64,000 nucleotides of DNA from Typhlomys cinereus (GCA_023101885.1 JALPQD010000044.1:7965565-8029564); one strand, 5' to 3'. Shown: positions 12,575 through 25,230, counted from the stretch's first letter. Numbers and translations: made by a program. Notes: generated by a model from the letters alone, not told the origin.

Positions 12575-12738
12575 GGATGGGAAAATAGCTCAGCCAGTAG
12601 AGATTCCAGCAGTCAAGTAAAAACCCAGGTAGAATAATGCACACCTGTAATTTCAGTACTGGGGAGGCAGAAAAAGAAGGATCCTTGGGGTTTGCGGGCA
12701 GGTGAATCAGTGTGCTCAAGGTTATCCTATTTCAAAAA
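12575..12738 (+). mobile_element. tRNA/7SL dimeric (B4-like) SINE
   Basis: A tRNA-like start (GGGAAAATAGCTCAGCCAG) is followed by a B1-like half (GCACACCTGTAATTTCAGTA, CTGGGGAGGCAG). Confidence 0.6.
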
Positions 12739-12751
12739 AGTAAAGGAGAGA

Positions 12752-13069
12752 GAGCCAGAGAGATGGCTCAGCGGTTAAGCCTTTGCCTCACAAGCAGAAG
12801 GTTCTGAGTTCTGATCCCAGATTCCATGTAAAAATGCCAGGTGGAAATGGTGAAGGCCTGAACTTCCATCCTGAAAAGCAGAGTCTAGGAAACTCCAAAG
12901 CAAGAGCAAATAGGAGGTAGAAGCAATCTAGGGTGATTCCTGAAGTCACCTCCACAAGCATACACAGTGCCCTCTGACACACAAACATAATTTTAAAAAA
13001 TATTAAGGAAGAGGATGAAGAAACACTGATGTCTGGCCACACACACATACACATGCATATATCAGACTT

Positions 13070-13133
<64 letters not shown>

Positions 13134-13135
13134 CA
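12752..13135 (+). mobile_element. Long B2-like SINE with long (CA)n
   Basis: AGAGATGGCTCAGCGGTTAA head and GTTCTGAGTTCTGATCCCAG; the body has CAGAGTCTAGGAAACTCC. An uninterrupted (CA)n block lies at 13079-13131. Confidence 0.85.
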
Positions 13136-13261
13136 AATAAGTATATGGACACTGATGAAATGAATTGTTAGTTTGTGAGTCAGAACTTTAATATTCTATG
13201 TGACATTTTAAATTTTATCATTCTAGTTAAACCATTATGTATGATAAGCTAGTTTAAAACC

Positions 13262-13330
13262 CTCCATCATCCTCCTGTCTAGGTCTCTCAAATGCTAGGG
13301 TTAATAGGCATGTGCCACCATGACCAATTA
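13262..13330 (-). mobile_element. B1 fragment
   Basis: CTCTCAAATGCTAGGGTTAA and GGCATGTGCCACCATG read as an inverted B1. Confidence 0.65.
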
Positions 13331-13975
13331 GTCAGATTCTTTTTAGCTGAATAATATGTTATTTGTGCCTATGTCTGCAGATATACCTGTTCAATATTTA
13401 AATGAATATGGAATAAGGGAAGGGTATATTCTCATTGTCTTTAGTAAAAATTATGTTGCCTCTAAAAAGGACTGTTAAATACTTGCCAAATTTATATACA
13501 CCCCAGATGCAATGACCATAAATATTATATAACCAATATTTGTTGAATGTAGTAAATTTATGAGATACAAGTCTATAGTTTTGTGAAAAAATAAATCTAA
13601 TTATGGTTTGGATAAACTACCTAGTTTATTCTTACAAAATAGTTCTGGAGAGAGGAAAAAAGTTGGATCCTATCAACAGTCTAAATTAATTTAATTTCCT
13701 TAATATACTTAACAGTGAAATCAACAATATCTGTTGTGTTTAGGGAAAAAAATCCCATTAAACAAACATCACCCTTTTGTAAGGATACTCCAGCCCAATT
13801 TGGCATTTATGTATCTTGTTTGAAAAAAAAAAATTGTAAGTCAGTGTAGGTGGTATTTAGTGACTTGTGAAGATGGTATGTATAAATCTAACAGAAAATA
13901 AATGATGGAGCCCCAAAACCAAAGACATTCCAATGATACCAGATGATAAACTTTGTTACAAACAAATTCTCCACT

Positions 13976-13996
13976 CATTCATTCATTCATTCAATA
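13976..13996 (+). repeat. (CATT)n short tandem repeat
   Basis: Five CATT units lead into AATATTTATTTATTGAGGGC, a phrase common in old mammalian interspersed repeats. Confidence 0.6.
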
Positions 13997-14131
13997 TTTA
14001 TTTATTGAGGGCTTGCCATATGTATAAGGCAAAAAAATTAAGACAAAAAGATTATATTCACTTTCATTCTGTATCAAAATACTGCCAGTAATAAATATAA
14101 ATGACAAATAATAAAGAAAAAGCAATTGAAT

Positions 14132-14179
14132 TTATTGTGGATGGCTGCAGCAAAACACACCGGGTAAAAGACTCCTTAC
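14132..14179 (-). CDS. GABPB1: Alternative short C-terminus of GABPB1 by exon 7 read-through
   Basis: If the donor at 14179-14178 is not used, the frame continues for 15 codons ([15 protein letters not shown]) to a TAA. An AATAAA hexamer (minus strand, 14136-14131) overlaps that stop, so this exon can both end the protein and signal polyadenylation. The product would be 360 residues, with the ankyrin and activation parts but without the zipper, like the short or gamma isoforms known for GABPB1. It is inferred from sequence; use in this species is not shown. Confidence 0.7.
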   Translation of the reverse strand, partial: VRSLLPGVFCCSHPQ

Positions 14180-14295
14180 TTCTATTTCTGCAGACTCCAC
14201 CCGGTTTTCAATTATTTCGATACACTGTCTCTTAGCTGGTGGTTCTTCACTGATAACAGTTTCTTCAGCAATGTCTGTTGCTGGTACTGTCAATA
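14180..14295 (-). CDS. GABPB1: GABPB1 coding exon 7 (nuclear localisation segment)
   Basis: This exon encodes residues 307-345 ([20 protein letters not shown] through [19 protein letters not shown]). The basic AKRQ stretch at about 327-330 belongs to the nuclear-localisation region described for the family. The acceptor is TTTCATTTTAG; the donor is GAA followed by GTAAGG. Reading through that donor stays open for 15 more codons to a TAA at 14132-14134, giving a zipper-less form described separately. Confidence 0.95.
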
Positions 14296-15179
14296 CTAAA
14301 ATGAAATAAATATAACATCACTTCGCTGTCACATAGTTTAGTAGAAATAAAGCAGTTCACTGCTGGTGATGCAGCATTCACAACAGTAACTCCAAAATAT
14401 TGAGCTGGTTTTATGAAGACATTCAGGTTGGTGATCTTCACTATTTTTTTTTTTCCAAAATCTACTTACTAGAGTATTATTCTTAACTTTATATATAATA
14501 TACTCATTTATAAGTTTTAAAGGCAAAATAATATCTAACAAGACTATTTTGATATGCTGCACATACAAACTAGCATAGATAATTACTTTTATTAGTTCCT
14601 TACATATTATTCGTACATTATGTAAAACAATGAATATTAAGGAAAACCTATTTATAAAATACACACATCCAAACTACAAATTGTTCAAATCTTTTCATTC
14701 CCTAAATTTAGAACATCTTAAATCAGTACATCAAAAGGTCTCTGATTCCTGAAAAATACTCCATTATGAGGGCACACAATTATGAATACCATTCATGGAC
14801 CTTTCCTATTGATTAGTGAATGTTATTACAACTTTCTATTGGTTCCATATAAACATAAACACACAGGCTGTCCTTGCTTTGCACATCATGCATCACAATC
14901 TTAATATCATAGAGAAAATTTATTAATTTTTTAAGTCACAGGAAATAATTGTCCTATAATCATTAAAAAATGTTTTGTCAAAACATAAAAATTTTGCCAG
15001 TAAAGAATGTAAACAGAAAATTATAAAAATATTAATTTAGCACAATGTAATTTAAAATACTTGAAATACTGAGAAAGTGTTTTATTTCTTTTTATCCGTA
15101 TCATACAAAGGTTTCCTTCCATTTGTTCATCAATAAAATTAATCTGTATAACATATAATTGCAAGACAATTTTATATCT

Positions 15180-15475
15180 TGTTAATAAAATTTGTGCATG
15201 TATACATGTGTGCTGTATGTACATGTGTGTATAGGTGTGTAGGATGTATGTGTTACATGTATGTTTGGAGACCAGAGATCATTAGGTGAATTCCTTGATT
15301 GCTCTCTGCCTTGTTTTTTGAGACAGCAAATCTCACTGAATCTTTGGCTAGGCTGGGGGTCAAGGAGCTTCAAGGAGCTGTCTAGTCCCCACCCCACTTT
15401 TACATGGCTGTTAGAAAGGTGTGTTCAGGGCCTCCTGCTTGCACAGCAGGCACCTTACCAAGTCATCTTCCCATC
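15180..15475 (-). mobile_element. B4-like SINE, old
   Basis: Inverted element: GGAGACCAGAGATCATTAGG, a B1-like middle (TTTTGAGACAGCAAATCTCA) and a tRNA-like end (CAGGCACCTTACCAAGTCAT). Confidence 0.6.
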
Positions 15476-16529
15476 CCCTGATATGGTTTTCTAAAATAAG
15501 TTTCTTCCAACTAGAATTAGTTCTTCAAAGCTTTGTAAAAGTACTTGTTCCTGGTCCAAATTTTGGCCACTTTAGTAGATTTCCACAGAATGGGACAGAA
15601 GGCATTCCAAGAGTCCCAAGTCATGAGTTTTCTCCTCTGTGGCCAGAGCAGTAAACTTTCTTGAAATCTGGTCTCTCTCTCACTTAGAACCAAACTTGAT
15701 TTAGACATTCTACCTCTAATCCAGCCCTCCCTGACATTTCCTTTGTTGCCCATAAAGCAGCAGTCTCTACAATACCTATCATCTTCTTGCAGAATATGCG
15801 TGTATGTACTTCTTTGGGAAGGAAGAAATAGGGTTCAGGGAGATGCTTGCTCAGACAAGACTCTAGTTATACCTTCTTCTTCTGCCTCCTTCATATAGAT
15901 GCTTCTTTCTATCAGTCTTGCTCACAGCAATCCTACTCAGCCTGAGGCCTGATGTTTCAGGGAGTACATATTTACTGATGGTTTCTGAGCTCAATTCCCT
16001 TTTCTGACCTGGATATTTCATAATGGGTTCCACCAGAGACCTGTTCTAGCTATAATAGTCTTAAAAGCTTTTTGACAGCACTTAAAATGTGGAATTTTAG
16101 GTTTTCTCAATCTTCAGTTTCATTAAAGGAAAAAAAAAGTAGCTGTTGTTTCATCCATTCTAGGAAAAGTCACAATTAAACTTCTAAATGTAGTTACTAT
16201 ATTCCTACTGTAAGTCCTAAGTGAACTCTCATTTTTTTCCAAGTAAAAAGTTTAATTTCAGAAATTAAGTTTACCATTTACAAATACACTAAAACATAGT
16301 CCTGGAAAACGTAGTCTGAGCATATTTTAACAAACTGACAAACTTTATTAAAAGGTCATAGGCAAAAAAAAAAAAAAATGGTCATAGGCAAATGATTTAT
16401 GTGAAGTGAGAAAATAAATCCTTTTTTTAAGATGTTAGAGCAAAAACCTCTTGAGCTGGCAACTGATGTTTCCTTCCTTCTTAGTAATCTAAAATAGCCA
16501 TCATGGCTGACTCCTCCTCTCATAAAAGA

Positions 16530-16688
16530 AATCCAGCTAGGTATGGTGGCACACCTATAATCCCAAAATTCAGGAAGTAGAAGTAAAGAGATTAGGAATT
16601 CAAGGCCAGTTTTAGCTACATACTAAGTTTGAGGGAAGCCTGGGCTGCATGAGATTCTATCTTTAAAAAAAAAAAAAAAAAAAAAGGA
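16530..16688 (+). mobile_element. B1 SINE with long poly(A)
   Basis: TATGGTGGCACACCTATAAT, AAGGCCAGTTTTAGCTAC and GCCTGGGCTGCATGAG, ending in about 23 A bases. Confidence 0.85.
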
Positions 16689-17399
16689 AAAAAAATCCCT
16701 AAACTAAACCTATTCTCACCAATACAGTAGTACAGTTTCCTAGCAATGATATACCTCCTCTAAAAAGAATCTCAAATGAGGCTGGGAGCTAGTTAGTTCC
16801 CAGATTTTACAAGACCACTGCACAGAGATGCTGAGTCAGAGGCATGGAGACTTGATCAGTACGCTGCTGCAAATGTGCTAATGATTAATTCATAAACATG
16901 AATTCACAAACTTGGATATAATTACAAGGAGCTTATAATGAAGAGTTGGGATATTTCTGGATAAACTGTGTAAAACCTGAATATAAACACTTGAATTTTC
17001 TCATGACAAATTGACCATATAACTGTCATTTCACGACATGTCCAAGTTCCGTTTTTGTTTTCAAATTCTTGGTCTCTAATGTAGTACATTGTTGGCATTC
17101 AGAATATTCTTGTCTATCCTTGACACAGTTTGCAGCTTGGTGTTAAAACATGCTCAACTGGGATAGCCTGATCTCTTTATTTCTTATTTACTGGTTTTGT
17201 TTGAATTTGTTTAGAAGTCTGTCTTGCCAATTGTGAAATAGGATAAGATTCTAAATGCATTATTTTTAACTTACAGGATAATAATTTGTTTTGCTAGTTA
17301 GAAAGAAGATTTGCAGAGTTTTATTCTGTAGGGTTTCTATTGTGTAAAAACCATAAACCAAGTGCTGTTAAATGTTGCTTTAATTGTACAAAATAGCTT

Positions 17400-19000
17400 C
17401 TGTGACTGTCAGAGACTTTCAGTCTTCATAGCATATCTGACACCTCACCTAACGACATTGTCCATAGGGGCCAGCAAAAGTGATGCCAAGCTTCACACTT
17501 CAGTCTTTTTTTCATAACATTCTTCCACTAGAAGACACTACCCAAATTAAGCCTTCTAGGACTCACCCTACTAGCCTACTACTGCTCAGGGGAGTATAAT
17601 ACCAAGGCCTTGACTGTCAGAGGACAACACTGGCACGCCTCCAGAATTTGTGTGGATTTGACGAGTCTCAGCCAGCCTGGCAAAAGAATAGAATGCAGAA
17701 CAGCACCCTTTGGTGCTGTCTTGGACACAGCAACAGTTTGGAATCCTCTTCATAAGTTGCAGGGGTAGAGTAGCTAAATAGAGAAGACACTATGTTGCCC
17801 TGTCCTGAAGCTTGAGGAAGCAGTGTGCCCACATTCTTCCCATTGCATGCTATAGTAGACACAGATGACCTTGGAGCTGCTAAAGGGCAACAGATAGAAG
17901 TGCTTCAAATGGTTCAGTTCTTCCTGAACCCACATGTACTCTTACATTTAAGTAAAAGGTTTTTCTTCAACATGGACACAGATTTCTCCATTATTAAGTG
18001 AGGGGTTAGACCTTAGGAGCTTTTTCTGGACAAGCCTGAGGGTGAAAGTATGGTGTTGAAATTCCTTATATCTGCAGGCTGCAGTGGAAGCAAGGAATGA
18101 GAAAGAGAAAAAAGAGGACTCTGCTAACACATTTCTACTGTCTTGACTGAGCTAGATAGAACAAACTCACTTTATGTGTATGAGACAACTTGGATCCAAA
18201 CCTTTGTTCATCTTCACACAGAACTCTTTTGTACAGTGTATACATATTGCTTTAGTGCTATCATAAAGAGAACTAAAACAATGTTTTCAAATTGGAAACA
18301 TTTCTTTCTAGAACTTATATGTTGGCAGGAGGAAGCCGCTGGGGTCAAGGTTTCCACAGTTGTGTAGTGCATTCTTCTTCTGAGAGTTGTGCCTGCATCC
18401 TTAACGCTCAGCAGGTATTTCCCAATGCTGACAGCACAATTTGCCCCTTTAATTTCCACTGTCCACCTGTCTCAGGTCCTCTGGCTCATTTTTAAGGTCC
18501 ATTCTTTCCAAATTGACACTAGGAATCTGATCATCATTTTCCAACTCTACTTTGACATTTACTTAATCAAAACCAAACCACTGTCCCCTTTGGAATAAGT
18601 TTCCTAATCATTTTGTGAGTTCCTTTACCATGTTAACATCTTGGGCTAATAAAAATTGGTTCAAATGCTAATCCCCAAATACAAACTTTGCCTTTTAAAA
18701 ATAACAGTTTCTTCTTTTAAGGTGTTTCTCTGAATATGGCTAATTGCAAACATTACTGGAAAGCTCACACTGGCATATCCAGCAGTGTCTATAGAGCACA
18801 GGAGTTCCACTACATACTTCACAGCTTGGACACCAAGTACGAGACTCACTTTCGGTCTTAAGGACAAGACCCCTGCTGCTGTGACAGTAAGTGTGTGGTC
18901 CTACTGCACTTCTGTCTTGATGTCTGCAGTACTCACTTCCCAGTTTACTTCACTTCCCAAACGATGATGCCAGGGATCTGCAGCACACCCTAACTTGTTT
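17400..19000. other. Unclassified repeat-poor intronic stretch
   Basis: The base composition is more mixed than in the surrounding intron. Several short minus-strand frames cluster here (for example 18459-18214 and 18867-18661), broken by stops and frame changes. It could be an old processed gene copy, but I recognise no parent protein and see no clear poly(A) end. Confidence 0.3.
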
Positions 19001-19335
19001 TTCAGTTCTTCTTACATGGCATTTTTTAAAAGTCTACACGATATTTGAATTATGAAACAATGGTCTAAAAAACTGTCCAGTAATGATTCTGCATAATTTG
19101 TAGAAATATTTAAAGTTTTTTTTCCAAACAGAATACTCTGAAGTCAATCTCTTTCTACCTACTAAATATGAGAATAAGCTAATTTCAATATTAACCTAAA
19201 CAAGTAAAATCAGGTAACTGTATCCATTGTAAAAGGTTACAAAAACATAATTCAAGGCAAAAATAAATGCGTTGTAAAAACAATTTTCTGAGCAATGAAT
19301 ATAAACAGAACTTCAAGTAAATGTCTACTACTAAC

Positions 19336-19521
19336 CTTGCTGTCCATCTGGCATGGTCACAATGATGGGTTGACCTATTCCACTGGTTGGAATGGAGTGC
19401 AAATTTCCAAGTTGAATTCCATCTGTAACTATTGTGATGACTTGTTGACCCCCTGAACTAACTACTTGTTGAATTGCACCATCCACAGATTCTGCAGTAA
19501 CCACTTCCTCTGTGGCCACTA
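19336..19521 (-). CDS. GABPB1: GABPB1 coding exon 6 (glutamine/hydrophobic activation region)
   Basis: This exon encodes residues 245-306 ([20 protein letters not shown] to VTMPDGQQ). Alternating hydrophobic clusters such as [19 protein letters not shown] are typical of the GABP beta activation domain. In the family this region also interacts with host cell factor HCFC1 and takes part in nuclear localisation. The acceptor is CCCCTTCTAG and the donor CAAG followed by GTTAGT. The exon is 186 bases long and symmetrical in phase 1. Confidence 0.95.
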
Positions 19522-19870
19522 CTAGAAGGGGAAAAAACAAAAATCATTGAAGATATTTAACAAAAAGAATAGGAATTTTTTTTTTTTTGCTCCATCTACT
19601 ACTTTTGCTTTGTCTATTTCTTTCTTTATACAACTTTTACATGATTTTTAAACCTTGTCACCAGTGGTGATATACATATGTATATAAGCTGCTGATTAAA
19701 AATCTTGCAAGTTATATAACTGAGTCCCAGCCATCTTTTATGTCAAGAAATAATTTCTCTTTCTTATTCTTTTATTTCTCTACTTCTTACATGAAGTACA
19801 AATATAAGGTCACTTAAGGTAATGGCAAAGAGTCTATCTACTTAATAAAATTAGATTCAATAAATCTATA

Positions 19871-19911
19871 GAATCTATAGTCTATAAACAGTTTATAAAC
19901 TCTATAGATTC
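19871..19911. repeat. Imperfect palindrome in AT-rich intron
   Basis: GAATCTATAG at 19871-19880 is the reverse complement of CTATAGATTC at 19902-19911. Inside, TATAAAC and GTTTATA pair around one A. A strong hairpin is possible. Confidence 0.8.
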
Positions 19912-20867
19912 TACCTGCTTAATAAAATTCCACAATTAAAGGAGAAATTTGAGAATAGCTATATTCTAGCCACATTTACATGTAATATCAATTAATATGT
20001 ATACTAAACAATAACCCTTTTGGACTGAGTATGGTTTGTTTGACAATAAGCAGCATACAGATCTGGTATGACATGATAACACAATTCAGTGTGAACCCTC
20101 ACAAAAAGTCCCAAAATATGCTTTCAATCATTTTTATGAGACTCAGAGAGTTCTTTCACGTAAAAAGTGTACCTCTGGCAATGACTGAGAAAAGAAACCA
20201 CAAGTTGATACTATCAATTCCTTTCCCACAGGTAATTCTACATTGATCTCAAAGATTGGCACATGAACATTTATAACAACTTTACCCTAAATAGCAAAAA
20301 CAAACAAACTAGAAACAGTCCAGATATTCATTAACAATAAATTAACTATGAAAGTCAAACAGTGGAATATAGTAACTAAAAGGCCTATATGTAAAACATA
20401 AACAAATCTAACAAAAAATATTAAGTGATAAAGATACAATATAAACTATCTACCTTCCACTTATAAACTAAGAAATTATAATACTGAAGTGTAAAAATTT
20501 TCAAAAAAAAATTGAAAAAGTTTTCAAAAATTTATATCAACGTGACTTTAAAAATAGGTTTTCTCTGTCTATATCTCAGCCTTGCATATTTTGTATTACA
20601 AATAAACATACTAAGAAAATGCATAATTTTTCACATTAAAAATTCTATATTCTCCTGATGTAATATGTTGTATATATATTCATTTAACTAAAGGTATGTA
20701 TTTATTTTAAAAAGGACATTTAGTAGTTTTTTTCACTTCATTTATTATATTGTTATTTTTCATAGCATGACTTTTGAAAACATATAAAACCTGCCATGAA
20801 TTTACCAATAAGTTTTAAACAGCATTAGATATGCTTTTATAAAATAGGTTATTTTTAATTTTTTAAT

Positions 20868-21152
20868 TTTTTTTGTTTTTATTCAATTCTGCGTGTGTGT
20901 GTGTGTGTGTGTTGGTGTGTGTGTGTATGTGTGCGTGTGTAGAACCACGGGCGAATTCGGGAACCACCATGGATGCCTCCACCTCTTCCTTGTTTACTCT
21001 GCCCCGGGATTCACAAGCTCCGCCCTACCAGGACCAGAAACGCAGGCTGCCCTGCTTCTGCCTGGCAGTCTATACGTGGGATCTGGGACCCGAACTCAGG
21101 ACCTTCTGCCTGCAAGGCAGAGGCTTAACCCCTGAGCCACCTCTCCAGCCCG
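20868..21152 (-). mobile_element. Long B2-like SINE, young copy
   Basis: Inverted copy with (TG)n, AGAACCACGGGCGAATTCGG, CGCCCTACCAGGACCAG and a final GAGCCACCTCTCCAGCC head. The 17-base duplication ATTTTTAATTTTTTAAT flanks it at 20851-20867 and 21153-21169. Confidence 0.9.
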
Positions 21153-21629
21153 ATTTTTAATTTTTTAATGAATGTTTCTTGTCAGGACTTTGGCAAGGCT
21201 AAATATTACAAATACATCATGCATTTGTTCTCATCTTTTATCAATAAAAACAGATTATACATTGTTTAAAAAAAAAGGAAGGATGGGGGAAAGGATAAAG
21301 ATCTCAATAGAAGAATGACTAAATTAATACAGAAGGAATGACTAGTAAATCAGTATAACCAACAATAGTGATCACTAAAGAATACTAAAAACACTAATGA
21401 AACATGTTGGAGATGCAGAATATTAAATGTTTTCAAAGTTTCCTACCAAAGATTCCTAGTATGAAGGAAGGGTGTATCTCTAAATACCTGGCAGGCTCCA
21501 TTTTCACTGAGCAGGCATTATCAGGAGGATCTGCTGCTATGTGCCTCCTGATGTGCTGCAAGAAGAGGTTATGAAAGAATATGGTCTTCCTGAAAGTGTT
21601 TAGTCTTTATCTAAGTACTGAGAAACAAA

Positions 21630-21690
21630 CAGGGACTGTGGATTAATGCAACAGCATAGCTTTAGCATGCATGAGGCATTGGGTTTAAAT
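21630..21690 (+). mobile_element. ID-like SINE with purine-rich tail
   Basis: AACAGCATAGCTTTAGCATG and GGCATTGGGTTTAAATAC, followed by a GA/GGAA-rich run to about 21770. Confidence 0.55.
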
Positions 21691-23583
21691 ACTAAGGAAA
21701 GAGAGAGAGAGAGAAAAGGAGGAAGAAAGGAGAGAAGGAAGAAGGGAGGAAGAGAGGGAGGGAGGGAACAAGAGTTGTCTTGACGACAACTGGCTGAGTC
21801 CTCACAAAGACTTCAACACCAGAGGAAACTAAAGAGACCCAAGAAAAAGGAGGTGTATTCAATGGTAACACCACTTGTCAATGTTAGAATGCTATGTAAG
21901 GCTGTAAGGCCCTAAATTTGCTCCTAAAATTTCCACCAAATGAATGAATGAATGAATATATAAATCGTACAATGTGATTACTAAGTAATTTAAACCAATG
22001 TGTGAACTTTGGATCAGCTATAAAGGACATTATGAGGATCAACAAGGAAGCTTAATTATGGACCATATAGCAAATATTAAATTAACATGATTTTAGAAAA
22101 CAGACCAAAACTACAAAAGGTATTATAACTTGATATTCAAGATACACTTTTGACAAGTCTGGCTTCAAACCTGTAAAAATGCTTTTTGGTAACCAAGGAT
22201 TACAACCTAAACCAGAGCACTCAAAATGCAAACCACCTTTATTTCAAGTGCTCTCTCACTATTTTTGTTTGCTTTCAACTTTTTGTCAGTAAGCACTTAA
22301 AAAAATTTTGAAGATAGTTACAAGTTTAATAAACAAATAGCAATATATTCATGAGAACAATTAAGGTTTTCAAAAACTATTACTTTGATTTTATAAAAAT
22401 AATCCACATAAAAAAGAAATGTCCACTGGTTGAATGCTAACTACAAACACTAATACTGTAAAACTTTAGCATATGTAAGACATTTCTGAGATCACACATG
22501 ATCAAGGCACAACTCAAGAACTTTCATCTTTGCACTATTAGTAATAACTGTCATTAAAGTAATAGTTCCTACCTTTCATGTAAAAGGCTCTTTTTAAGTT
22601 GTGTAATAGTAAAGCATTTTTTAAAGAAATTAAAAGGAAACCAAATACAGAAGACAAATTGCAACTCCCAAATCTTAAGAACAATCCAACAGAGAAAATG
22701 CTGAAATACCTAAGAAAAGAAAACCCTAAGAACTTTAGAAGACTGTGATTGAAAACATGTACACAAATTCCCAAATATAAAAGCTTCCTGGATAAAAAGT
22801 AACTGTAACATCATAAATAGTCATTAATCTATCTACTTCAAGTCAAGTTGCAATAAAGAAAGCTAAATAATCCTCAGAGCCTTAAGCTACAGTGCCATAA
22901 AAACTGAAATAAGGTCAGTAATAAAATTGTCTTTGCAAAGTATTAGGACTGAAAATGCTATATAGCAATATTTAATCAATAAAACAGGAACCACATTTAT
23001 TAAAGAAAAAGTAACACTTCAAAGATCCTTAGGCTGTATTCAAACCTTAAAACAAAAGAAAAGCAAAATGAAAGCAGTCATGTGATCCTGAAATTTATCC
23101 CTTAAAACTAATCATTTTATTACACTATTTTAGAAACAGACAAAAAAATAATGTGTAAAAGTTTCCTGATTCCAATTTCACCATTAGGGAGAAAGGATGT
23201 AACCTAATAGCTACTAGACAGCTTTTACCTTTCAAATACCACTTTTCAATGAAAGTCACTCTAAATCCAAAAAGAAGAGTAATTGCAAATTTCTGTTTAA
23301 TCAAGGTTGCTCCACAAAGAACACTTTAGCAAAGCAAAGATAATGTAGGGACTGCAGGACAGAGCTAGAGAATAAAAGTTTCATGAAGCTATTTTCAAAG
23401 GACCAGATAACTCTTACAATTGCAGAAAACAAGATCCACATCTGAAGCAATTGCAACATCAACTCTTGTTTCTGCCTGAGCACCTGCCAATGGAAGTGAA
23501 GACTCCATTTCTTTGATTATGAACCTCAGGGAAGTACCCACATTAACTTTTATTTCATCCGAGCTCTTAAGACCTCTCCAAGA

Positions 23584-23759
23584 GGGCCCAGAGGAAAATC
23601 AGACATGCACAAGAAAGGACTCTCTGGGAATTGGGGTGGGAGGCACTGGGGGATGGGGAGGGAGAGGGGTGGGGAGGGGGAGCAGGGGGTACGGGGGGAG
23701 GAGGAGGGAGGGAGGGAACTGGTGTACCTAATAAGTTTGTATGAGCTGAAAAAAAAAAA
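23584..23759 (+). mobile_element. Retroposed G-rich fragment with target-site duplication
   Basis: AAGACCTCTCCAAGA at 23569-23583 is repeated at 23760-23774 after an A run. The insert has a G-rich tract and ends ACCTAATAAGTTTGTATGAG plus poly(A). The same end occurs at about 35285-35310, so both come from one element, probably an L1 3' end. Confidence 0.75.
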
Positions 23760-24589
23760 AAAGACCTCTCCAAGAATTACATACACTACAATGCAGCAGA
23801 ATTACTATTGTCACAGAAGCTTGTAAGTCACATGCAAATAAAAGTCAACTAAAATCACTAATCTCTCAAAACGGACCATAACTGTTTTCAAAAGTAAGAG
23901 AAGTTAAAATAGCTGGTAGCAATTCATGAAACTGAAAATCTCAACAGCAGAACTTTTAGCTTTCAAACTGATTTAATTTTCAGGAATATGTAATTTATTA
24001 ATGAAATGCACAAATTTGACCAAATCAAAACCAATCAAATTTTCTTTTCCTTTTTCTCTTTCCTGTTGGTAAAAGAAATCAAGGCCAGAGTCTTCAGCTT
24101 GGTGAGTACATACTCTGCTAATAAGCTATATCCAAAATCCTGAAATCTGTTTTTTTTAATCACTTCTGCAAATACAGAGATTCTAAAGAAATGCAAGCTT
24201 GTAACTGCTAGTGGTCTGAAATAATTCAGAAAGATCTTACCACTCCCAAGAAGCTAGAGAACAGATGTTTATCACCAGCACAAGAAAAGGAAAAGAAAAA
24301 AAAAGATTTTTTTTCCTTCCAAGTGAGGAGTCTATTTATGTCTACTTTAAAATTTTTCATGTGAATTCAATGACAACTTAAATAGAATATTTACCACCAC
24401 TCCTAGGCCAGAGTATACAGTTAAACTGCTAAAATTTGAAAAAAAAACCCATGAACTTAATAATAAGTTAATTTTTTCTAAGCACTGATCTAAATATGAT
24501 GGTTTACAACTGTAGTAAGAATATTTATAATTGTGGCTGAAAATGAACAATTTATTTTTTTAATTTTTAAGAAGCATATTTATTGTGGT

Positions 24590-24705
24590 TTGGGGGACAG
24601 TACAATTCCTTTAACATAGGGTCTCTCTATAGAGTCCAGGTTGTCCTTAAACTGACTACCTACTTTCTCAATATCTGGTATCTTCAGTAGCAGCTGAGAG
24701 TACAC
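24590..24705 (-). mobile_element. B1 SINE, diverged
   Basis: Inverted text TAGGGTCTCTCTATAGAGTC and CCAGGTTGTCCTTAAACTGA. Confidence 0.65.
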
Positions 24706-25124
24706 ATACACACTATGATATATGACTACTTAAAAAGTGCTTAAAATTTCCTTATTAAGGAAAATACCTTCACCTAAATAATAACAAGAACAATTGTGGG
24801 CAAGTATGAAGCAAAAGGTTCTAAACAGGTTATGTATCAACACTGGATGTCATCAATTAAATACTTTTAACAGTACTTTTTGAATACCATTTCGGTTATT
24901 AAAATTTCTTTTCATCAGTCTAAGACTACCAAATACTATCAAAAGTTAAATTTATGAAAGTTAGTTCACATGTATTTGTCTACTCTAGTCAAACACGAAG
25001 TCACAGTTTATTTAAAAAAAAAAAAAAAAAAAAAGAGCCAAATTAGGCAAGCAAGTGTTTTGCATGAACCACACAAATTTGTTTCTCGTCGTTGCCAAAA
25101 TTTAATATTTTGTTATGCATGTTT

Positions 25125-25230
25125 GTTTTCTTTTTGAGAAAGCAACTTACTTTGTAGCACAGGCTATCACAGAATTTATGATCTTCCTGCCTCAGTGTTG
25201 GCTTTATAGAAGTGTAGAACCATGCATGGC
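25125..25230 (-). mobile_element. B1 SINE
   Basis: TTTGTAGCACAGGCTATCAC and GATCTTCCTGCCTCAGTGTT read as an inverted B1. Confidence 0.7.

Larger units (their letters stand above)
6994..14179 (-). other. GABPB1: GABPB1 last intron (7.2 kb)
   Basis: This intron is AT-rich. From 7.0 to 8.5 kb I see no repeat or gene-like signal. ID-like pieces occur at 8608-8685, 9221-9310 and 10293-10365, B3/B2-like pieces at 9555-10097 and 12174-12400, a B1 at 10612 and a long SINE at 12752. No other conserved coding exon is visible. Confidence 0.8.
14296..19335 (-). other. GABPB1: GABPB1 intron between coding exons 6 and 7 (5.0 kb)
   Basis: 14.3-15.2 kb is AT-rich with nothing recognised. A B2/B4-like SINE lies at 15180-15475 and a B1 at 16530-16690. 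15.5-16.5 and 17.0-19.3 kb hold no recognised repeat; the latter stretch is described separately. Confidence 0.75.
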
